From Candidatus Woesearchaeota archaeon (GTDB lineage Archaea; Nanobdellota; Nanobdellia; Woesearchaeales; GW2011-AR4), in assembly GCA_019323655.1 (NCBI GenBank), contig JAHWGX010000094.1:1-10012 (forward strand): DNA of 10,012 bases, in the 5' to 3' direction. The notes below the pieces were generated by a model. That model worked only from the letters and a program-made list of their open reading frames with translations. It had not been told where the DNA came from and did no database searches. The position numbers were made by a program, and so were the translations under genes. How positions within the stretch are numbered: the first letter of the stretch is position 1; every line of letters begins with the position of its first letter. Below, one piece after another: positions 5,248-10,012 of this stretch.

Positions 5248-6999
5248 TTATTTTTTCTGTTTTTTATATGCTTCCTCTACCATCTTTAGTGTAGTTGCGT
5301 CTTTTGCGCTTTTATCCTCCCTGAGGCATATTACCCTGGGAAACCTCAGCGCATATCCACTGCTGTAAGTGGGGCTTTTTTGTATCTCCTCATAAGCCAC
5401 TTCAATTACAATTTCCTGCTTTACAATAGCTTCTTTTCCCTCTTCTTTCCTTATCAGAGGCTTGAGCAGGTCAGTCATTTCCGCAAAGCTCAGGCCCTCT
5501 TCCCTCTTTTCCTTTAGGCCAGTGCTTACTTTCCCTATTTCAAGAAGCTCATTTTTATTTATGCATGCAAGTGTATAGCTGCTCAGCCACTTTGAGCGCT
5601 TGCCCTCCCCCCATTCTGCTTTTACAATAACAAGATCAAAATTTTCTTTTGTTGACTTTAATTTGACCATAAACCCCACTCTTGCACCCGGCTTGTAAGG
5701 CGCATCGAGCTTTTTAATCATTAATCCTTCATTTCCGGAATCAACAGCTTCTTTGTAAAAATTCTGGACCTCTTTTTTATCCGAAGTAACAATGCTTCTT
5801 GCAAGGGCTATTTTTTTCGGAATGTTTCTTATTATTTTCTTGAGCAGTTTCTTTCTTTCCTCAAAGCTTTTATTTACAACACTTTTGCCGTTATAGTTTA
5901 TTATGTCAAAAACATTTACCTCAACCGGCAGTTCTTCTGACATCTTTTTAATGTCATATTTTCTTTTTATGCGCTGGGATATGCTCTGAAAAGGAAGGTA
6001 TTTGCCGGTTTTTCTGCTGTAGCCCACTGCCTCAGCATCAAGAATAACCTTTTTTTCCTCAACATATTTCTTAACATAATCAACAACCTCAGGAAACTGC
6101 TTGGTGATGTTTTCCAGCCTCCTGGTGAATATCCGGATTTCATCATTGTTTTTGTGTATCTGCATCCTCATGCCGTCATATTTGAATTCAAACTCTGCGG
6201 GCTTCCCGCACCTTTCAAAGCCTTCGTCAATATCCGCCACCTTTAGCGCAAGCATAGCTTTTATGGGTACGCCTATGCTCATTTCGAGCCCATCCAGCCC
6301 TTTTAGCCCTTGCTTTTTTGCCGCTTCTGCCACAGGAGCAAAATCATTTGTGATGTCATATGCTCTTTGCACAGCACCCACATATTTATTGTATTTTTCC
6401 CTGTCTTCAACATTCAATCTGTTTTCCTCTTTGTTGTAGCTTACATTAATCTCATTGCCAAAAAACGCCCATGTAATAGCATCCCTGATAGTTCCTTCCC
6501 CTACGCCTATGCGCATGTCATTGAGAATTGTCCTGACTATGTACTTTGCTTCATTAGGCTTTGCAGATGTTAGAAGTTCTGCTGTCAGCTGTATTTTTCT
6601 GTCAACAGCCCCCAGACCTTCAATTTCAGCAAGGCTCCTTAGGTTTTTAAGGACCTTTTTTACGCTAAGCTCGCAGGATTTCAGTGTAAACTGCTTCTTC
6701 TTTTTTACCAGGTTGCAGGAAACATTCCCCAGGTCCCCTGTCTTTTTCCATTCCGCATTTATCCTGTCTTTGGATTCCCCTGTTGCAACGCCTATTGCCT
6801 TAAGTATAGTTTTTGAGGCTATGCCTGTCTCTCTATCATCCCATCTGGGAAATACCCTGCCTTCAAGCAGAAGAATTGTAGTTCCTAAATCCTCTGTGCC
6901 CACATCCTTAAGAAACTCAGAAATAAGATGGGTCTGCTCAAGCCTTTTTGTCGTAGCTTCAAGTTTTTCGTATAACTCAACAAGCTTTGCATATTGCAT
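5248..6999 (-). CDS. lig: ATP-dependent DNA ligase (archaeal/LigI type)
   Basis: A 583-residue DNA ligase that seals nicks in Okazaki-fragment joining and repair through a lysyl-AMP intermediate. It is close to the usual archaeal length and has all three domains. The N-terminal DNA-binding domain (about 1-215) includes LEGRVFPRWD and the conserved MRIGVGEGTIRDA (162-174). The nucleotidyltransferase domain shows motif I EFKYDGMR with catalytic Lys273, motif Ia (RRLENIT), motif III LDAEAVG (320-326), motif IV EGLMIK (424-429) and motif V MVKLK (444-448). The C-terminal OB domain carries the motif VI region LRFPRV (551-556). The gene is convergent with rad50, with 22 bases between the stop codons. 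ATG 6999 has no ribosome binding site but an AT-rich TATA-like stretch about 26 bases upstream. The NAD-dependent type is excluded by the motif set. Confidence 0.95.
   Translation of the reverse strand: MQYAKLVELYEKLEATTKRLEQTHLISEFLKDVGTEDLGTTILLLEGRVFPRWDDRETGIASKTILKAIGVATGESKDRINAEWKKTGDLGNVSCNLVKKKKQFTLKSCELSVKKVLKNLRSLAEIEGLGAVDRKIQLTAELLTSAKPNEAKYIVRTILNDMRIGVGEGTIRDAITWAFFGNEINVSYNKEENRLNVEDREKYNKYVGAVQRAYDITNDFAPVAEAAKKQGLKGLDGLEMSIGVPIKAMLALKVADIDEGFERCGKPAEFEFKYDGMRMQIHKNNDEIRIFTRRLENITKQFPEVVDYVKKYVEEKKVILDAEAVGYSRKTGKYLPFQSISQRIKRKYDIKKMSEELPVEVNVFDIINYNGKSVVNKSFEERKKLLKKIIRNIPKKIALARSIVTSDKKEVQNFYKEAVDSGNEGLMIKKLDAPYKPGARVGFMVKLKSTKENFDLVIVKAEWGEGKRSKWLSSYTLACINKNELLEIGKVSTGLKEKREEGLSFAEMTDLLKPLIRKEEGKEAIVKQEIVIEVAYEEIQKSPTYSSGYALRFPRVICLREDKSAKDATTLKMVEEAYKKQKK
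5249..5265 (+). terminator. T-tracts at the rad50/ligase junction
   Basis: Two T6 runs (5251-5256 and 5260-5265) lie 24-40 bases after the rad50 stop and could end its transcript, since archaeal polymerase stops at T-tracts. They also encode the lysine-rich C-terminus of the convergent ligase, so their presence may simply reflect coding. Confidence 0.35.
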
Positions 7000-7020
7000 A
7001 AAACAATAAGTTACTAAGAA

Positions 7021-7030
7021 CTTTAAAAAT
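7021..7030 (-). promoter_or_regulatory. Possible TATA element of the ligase gene
   Basis: The minus strand reads ATTTTTAAAG, centred about 26 bases before ATG 6999. The longer AT-rich stretch up to 7033 (ATATAT) makes the exact box uncertain. The spacing would give a leaderless mRNA. Confidence 0.35.
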
Positions 7031-7076
7031 ATATCTATGTTGGAATACTCGATGTAAAGTAAACCTCAAAAGCATA

Positions 7077-7227
7077 TTAAGGGGCTGTGCCTGATTTAGG
7101 GGAGGCGGGTGGGCAGAAGCACGCAAATAATTAATCAAAATGGTGCGTGTTGTTCACACAATATCTTAGCAACATATTATCACGGTAGCCCATTTTTGCT
7201 TCAGTTCCGCTCCGGCACAGCCCTTAA
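7077..7227. other. GC-richer palindromic element, structured RNA or MITE candidate
   Basis: The ends TTAAGGGGCTGTGCC (7077-7091) and GGCACAGCCCTTAA (7214-7227) are inverted repeats of 14 bp with one extra G. Nested inside are 7101-7108 with 7207-7213 (7 bp, one bulge), 7110-7114 with 7188-7192 (TGGGC/GCCCA) and 7118-7125 with 7144-7151 (8 bp, one G-T). All four stems are compatible in one fold. The block is visibly richer in G and C than the surrounding spacer. TTAA at both outer edges could be either part of the repeat or a 4-bp target duplication. I tested it by eye against SRP RNA, RNase P RNA and 5S rRNA landmarks and saw none. No long open frame crosses it. The spacer 7000-7299 otherwise holds only the two gene promoters. 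Confidence 0.55.
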
Positions 7228-7267
7228 AATATTTGCTTAGAAACATTACTTTGCACTAAAGAAACCA

Positions 7268-7274
7268 TTATAAA
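7268..7274 (+). promoter_or_regulatory. TATA box of the membrane hydrolase gene
   Basis: TTATAAA is centred about 28-29 bases before ATG 7300 with GAAACC just upstream in the BRE position, predicting a leaderless mRNA. A second TTATAA (7285-7290) is too close to the start to serve as the box. Confidence 0.55.
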
Positions 7275-7299
7275 CCAAAAAAAGTTATAAGGCTTTGAA

Positions 7300-9864
7300 A
7301 TGGCAAAGAAAGCAATAAAAAATACAGAAATAGGGAAAGAAAAAGAAAAACTAAATAAAACTAAAGCAAAGAAGCAAATTAGAAAAAACAAGAAATTAGT
7401 TATAATCATTTCTATAATCCTCTTTTTGCTTTTTTTGTTTGCAGTATACAGAATATGGCTTAACATACACTTTATTATAAAAGATGACATAATTCTGTCT
7501 CTGGAGCCGCAGGAAAAATCCCTGTCTATACATTACGGGGAAACACCAAACATATCCTTTAGTGTAAGCATTGAAAACAGCTTTGTTTGCAATGCATACT
7601 GCAGTTATGAGTTTAGGGATGTATCGGCAGAAACAATACAGGACAAGGGCGTATTTACAAGCAGGGGCATTGGAAAGAGTTTTGACAGGGGATATCAATT
7701 GTCAGTTGACAGGATAGGCAGCGGCCAGAAGATATACCTTTTTGAGGTGCAATGCAATAACATCAGGACATGGTACTGCCCCACTAATGAAAATCCAAGG
7801 AAGAGGTCAGCATTTGTAACTCTGAACTATGATATTTCTGAGTATGAAAATTTTTTGAAATCTACTTTGAGGGAAAACATTACAAAATTAGCAGATGAAC
7901 TTTCATCTGTTGATGTAGAAATGCAAAAACTAAACAGCAGGTTTTTTGGCCTCGGTTTTAATATAAACCTGAATGAAATAGAAAATGAAAAGGAGATTTT
8001 GAACAACGAGTACAATATAATTGTAATAGAATTTAAGAATCTTGAAAGGGTGTGGTCAGAGCAGGATTATCTGCTCCTTTATGATATTTTTAATAAGAGT
8101 TATAACCGCTACAGGGCTCTAAACATTTCTCAGAGAATCTTTGCAGCCAATTCCAAAGTGAGCAGCATCCTGGAAAGGCACAACTCCCTAGTGGGGGATA
8201 TAAATGAAATTGAAGAAGCAATATTCTTTTTGAGCCGCACCCAGGAAAAATCTATTGATGACACCATGCATTTAATCAACAGGACACGGGAATTAAAGCT
8301 GCTGGTGCAGGAAAATACATTTTCAAATTACACTTCTTTGGAGAATGAAATCCAAAGCATAAAAATATCTCTGGAAAAATTCGAAAAAAATCCTCAGAGA
8401 GTTTTTATGGAATCACATCTTAAAGGCCACTATTTCCTTGCCTTGGAAAAAAGAAAGCTTTGCGATATAAAGGGCATATGCCTGGAAAAAACTGATTTTC
8501 CTTTGGAAATGAACCGGTCATTAACTATAGACAATAACAGAATCGATGCCCTTTGTTCATCTTTTGGCTCGATAAAAGACACCTATGAAAAAGAAAACAA
8601 CCGTTCAGATGAGCTGCTGAAAAATTATAATTTAACTGATATAGAAAGCATCATAGAAAATGCAAAAAGCAAAAAAACAGCGCTTGCCAAAAAAAGTATA
8701 TTTGAAGATATAAAAAAAATAGATATAAGCTCTGAATCAGAGATGCTGGATTTTCTTATAAACATAAGCAGTATGGACCTAAATATATCTGAAGGCATTG
8801 ATTATGGAAATTTTTCAGAAAGCGAAATCCTGTCATTGATTAAGCTCAATTTTTCAGATGACACAGCAGATTACTATGGTACTTATTGCAGAATAAACCA
8901 AACTCCTGAAATTTTGGAATATTATCAGAACAGGGCGAAGCTAAGCAAGGTAGCTGACAAGCAAGTTGGAAATTTCAGCTCAAGGATAGAGATCATGCTA
9001 ACAGAAAATTACCCCATATGCTGCGTATTTGGGGTTTGTAAAAGATGCTGCACAAAAGAAGAGTGCAAAGAGGATCCTTCCCTCTATCCCGTACTGTTTT
9101 TGCATGGGCATTCAATGAACAAGGGCAACAGCCCGGATTATTCTCTTGACGCTTTTAACAAAATACAGGCAAAACTGCAGGAAGACGGCTATGTGGCTGC
9201 AGGCACAATAACTCCGGTTTCAGATTACTCTGAAATAAAACAAGGTGAGTGGGGGCTTTTATCTAGGCCTATTTCAGTCAAAGGAAGCTATTACCTGGTA
9301 AGCTACTATAACTTAAGCGGCTACTCAATAGCAACGCAAAAAAGCGAGAATATCGAGACTTATGCCTTAAGGCTGAGAGAGCTTATTGATATTCTTAAGT
9401 TCAGGACAGGGAAGGATAAAGTTGTTATTATGGCCCATAGCATGGGAGGTTTAGTCGCCAGAAGCTACATGCAGATTTTTAGCGATTCTTCTGTTGATAA
9501 GCTAATACTGATAGCAGTGCCAAATAAAGGAATATCGGGGCAGGTAAGCAGCTACTGCCCCGTCCTTGGGGAGAAAAAAGAATGCGAGGATATGTCAGAA
9601 AACAGCATTTTCATAAAAAAACTCAACGACCCTCTTAAAACACCCCAAACTGCAAGAGTTTACAACATAATAGGCACAGGATGTGATATGGGCTTAAAAA
9701 CAGGTGATGGCGTAGTTACAAAGGAAAATGCAGAGCTGGATTATGCTGAAAACTATTACATCAACGGGACATGTTCCGGAATTAAATTGTTGCACACAGA
9801 GATACTGGACATAGGCAAATACCCGGAACTTTATGGGATTATAAGCTCGGTTCTTAAGGATTAA
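7300..9864 (+). CDS. Membrane-anchored extracellular alpha/beta hydrolase (lipase-like)
   Basis: An 854-residue type II membrane protein. A lysine-rich cytoplasmic tail (1-32) precedes one membrane helix (about 33-54, LVIIISIILFLLFLFAVY), leaving about 800 residues outside. The outer part has a small Cys-containing, probably beta-rich domain (about 65-178), a long helical or coiled-coil region (about 180-560), a cysteine cluster (574-589: CCVFGVCKRCCTKEEC) and a C-terminal alpha/beta hydrolase (about 594-854). Catalytic landmarks are the oxyanion region LFLHGHS (599-605), the nucleophile elbow AHSMGG with Ser714, probable acid Asp803 in GDGVV, and His832 in LLHTEIL. This order resembles true lipases and PGAP1/LCAT-like acyl hydrolases, so an ester of lipid or a surface acyl group is the likely substrate, by inference. 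Seventeen N-X-S/T sequons all lie outside the membrane, which fits archaeal N-glycosylation. It appears monocistronic. Confidence 0.85.
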   Translation: MAKKAIKNTEIGKEKEKLNKTKAKKQIRKNKKLVIIISIILFLLFLFAVYRIWLNIHFIIKDDIILSLEPQEKSLSIHYGETPNISFSVSIENSFVCNAYCSYEFRDVSAETIQDKGVFTSRGIGKSFDRGYQLSVDRIGSGQKIYLFEVQCNNIRTWYCPTNENPRKRSAFVTLNYDISEYENFLKSTLRENITKLADELSSVDVEMQKLNSRFFGLGFNINLNEIENEKEILNNEYNIIVIEFKNLERVWSEQDYLLLYDIFNKSYNRYRALNISQRIFAANSKVSSILERHNSLVGDINEIEEAIFFLSRTQEKSIDDTMHLINRTRELKLLVQENTFSNYTSLENEIQSIKISLEKFEKNPQRVFMESHLKGHYFLALEKRKLCDIKGICLEKTDFPLEMNRSLTIDNNRIDALCSSFGSIKDTYEKENNRSDELLKNYNLTDIESIIENAKSKKTALAKKSIFEDIKKIDISSESEMLDFLINISSMDLNISEGIDYGNFSESEILSLIKLNFSDDTADYYGTYCRINQTPEILEYYQNRAKLSKVADKQVGNFSSRIEIMLTENYPICCVFGVCKRCCTKEECKEDPSLYPVLFLHGHSMNKGNSPDYSLDAFNKIQAKLQEDGYVAAGTITPVSDYSEIKQGEWGLLSRPISVKGSYYLVSYYNLSGYSIATQKSENIETYALRLRELIDILKFRTGKDKVVIMAHSMGGLVARSYMQIFSDSSVDKLILIAVPNKGISGQVSSYCPVLGEKKECEDMSENSIFIKKLNDPLKTPQTARVYNIIGTGCDMGLKTGDGVVTKENAELDYAENYYINGTCSGIKLLHTEILDIGKYPELYGIISSVLKD

Positions 9865-9897
9865 GCCTTGCTCAATTATCAAACCGGCTAATTGGAA

Positions 9898-9918
9898 ATC
9901 CTCAAGTTTATAGAGGAT
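9898..9918. repeat. Small hairpin enclosing a TATA-like sequence
   Basis: ATCCTC (9898-9903) is inverted as GAGGAT (9913-9918), with AAGTTTATA in the loop. The loop contains the likely TATA element of the gene that starts at 9952. The stem is short, so this may be chance. Confidence 0.35.
9907..9914 (+). promoter_or_regulatory. Possible TATA box of the gene starting at 9952
   Basis: TTTATAGA is centred about 42 bases before ATG 9952. Transcription from near 9936 would leave a leader of about 16 bases that just includes the GAGGTGA ribosome binding site, matching the leadered layout seen for the gene at 2385. Confidence 0.4.
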
Positions 9919-9920
9919 AG

Positions 9921-9958
9921 AAGCCATCGTAGGTTTTTGAGGTGACCGACGATGGCTT
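9921..9958 (+). promoter_or_regulatory. Palindrome over the start codon at 9952
   Basis: AAGCCATCGT (9921-9930) pairs perfectly with ACGATGGCTT (9949-9958), a 10-bp stem with an 18-base loop. The start codon 9952-9954 lies in the 3' arm and the ribosome binding site GAGGTGA (9939-9945) in the loop. If transcription begins upstream of 9921, the mRNA would hide its own start codon. If it begins near 9936, as the TATA box suggests, only DNA carries the palindrome and it would act as an operator. Confidence 0.5.
9939..9945 (+). promoter_or_regulatory. Strong Shine-Dalgarno site GAGGTGA
   Basis: GAGGTGA is a full match to the archaeal 16S anti-SD core and ends 6 bases before ATG 9952. It is the best ribosome binding site in the window and is the main evidence for the partial gene. 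Confidence 0.7.
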
Positions 9959-10012
9959 TGCAACGAAAAATTTCGAAGCGAAAAAGGAAGTATAACAGGT
10001 CTTTAATAAAAT
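9952..10012 (+). CDS. Start of an unidentified basic protein (partial, cut by window end)
   Basis: ATG 9952 follows a strong ribosome binding site by 6 bases and opens a frame that runs without a stop for 20 codons to the window edge. The visible residues are MALQRKISKRKRKYNRS and onward, so the N-terminus is very basic. Such a start suits a nucleic-acid-binding or ribosomal protein, or the cytoplasmic tail of a membrane protein like its neighbour, and I cannot choose between them. It lies 87 bases after the hydrolase stop on the same strand, and a TATA-like box upstream suggests its own promoter. Confidence 0.6.
   Translation, partial: MALQRKISKRKRKYNRSLIK

Noticed and set aside
6101..7009. 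Plus-strand frames antisense to the ligase gene (6101-6439, 6310-6573, 6455-7009)
   Set aside because: They are the reverse of a well-supported gene with all ligase motifs, and their serine/leucine-rich products look like antisense shadows.
7077..7227. SRP RNA, RNase P RNA or 5S rRNA
   Set aside because: I looked for their conserved landmarks on both strands (SRP helix 8 GGAAGG-type loop, RNase P GGAAAGUCC, 5S internal loops) and found none. The block is also too short for the first two.
9694..9963. Minus-strand 89-codon frame at the end of the window
   Set aside because: It runs antisense through the conserved Asp and His motifs of the hydrolase and over the start of the next gene, and has no promoter or ribosome binding site that I can see.

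Overview
The window looks like chromosomal DNA from a low-GC archaeon. A DPANN lineage of the Woesearchaeota/Pacearchaeota type is my best guess, by inference and not by any database match. The archaeal signs are a bifunctional phosphoglucose/phosphomannose isomerase of the SIS family, a zinc-hook Rad50, an archaeal/eukaryal-type ATP-dependent DNA ligase, a tandem Lrp/AsnC regulator, and promoters with a TATA element about 26-30 bases before the start codon. That spacing implies mostly leaderless mRNAs. Strong GGTGA-type ribosome binding sites appear only where a short leader is expected.

Layout. Bases 1-195 hold the incoming intergenic region, with two hairpins and the isomerase promoter. 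The isomerase gene (196-1164, +) is followed by a probable 40-residue small protein (1154-1276, -) that lies downstream of, and on the same strand as, an Lrp-like regulator with two HTH and two ligand-binding domains (1309-2265, -). The regulator is divergent from an unrecognised 167-residue helical protein (2385-2888, +); the shared 119-bp gap has promoters on both strands and a dyad. Bases 2911-3120 hold a MITE-like palindromic insertion of 192 bp with 16-bp perfect terminal inverted repeats and near-identical 9-bp flanking direct repeats. Next come a short rad50 (3162-5225, +) and a convergent DNA ligase (5248-6999, -). Bases 7000-7299 hold a second, unrelated palindromic or structured element (7077-7227) and the promoter of a large membrane-anchored alpha/beta hydrolase (7300-9864, +). 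The last 60 bases start a new gene (9952 onward, +) with a strong ribosome binding site and a start codon inside a palindrome.

Functionally the genes are a mixture: sugar-phosphate metabolism (isomerase), DNA repair (Rad50 and ligase, convergent and therefore not an operon), transcription control (tandem Lrp) and cell-surface biology (glycosylation-prone lipase-like ectoenzyme). I see no CRISPR array, tRNA, rRNA or complete transposase gene. The most interesting non-coding items are the two palindromic elements. The first is frame-neutral (192 bp, plus a 9-bp duplication) and fully open in one reading frame.
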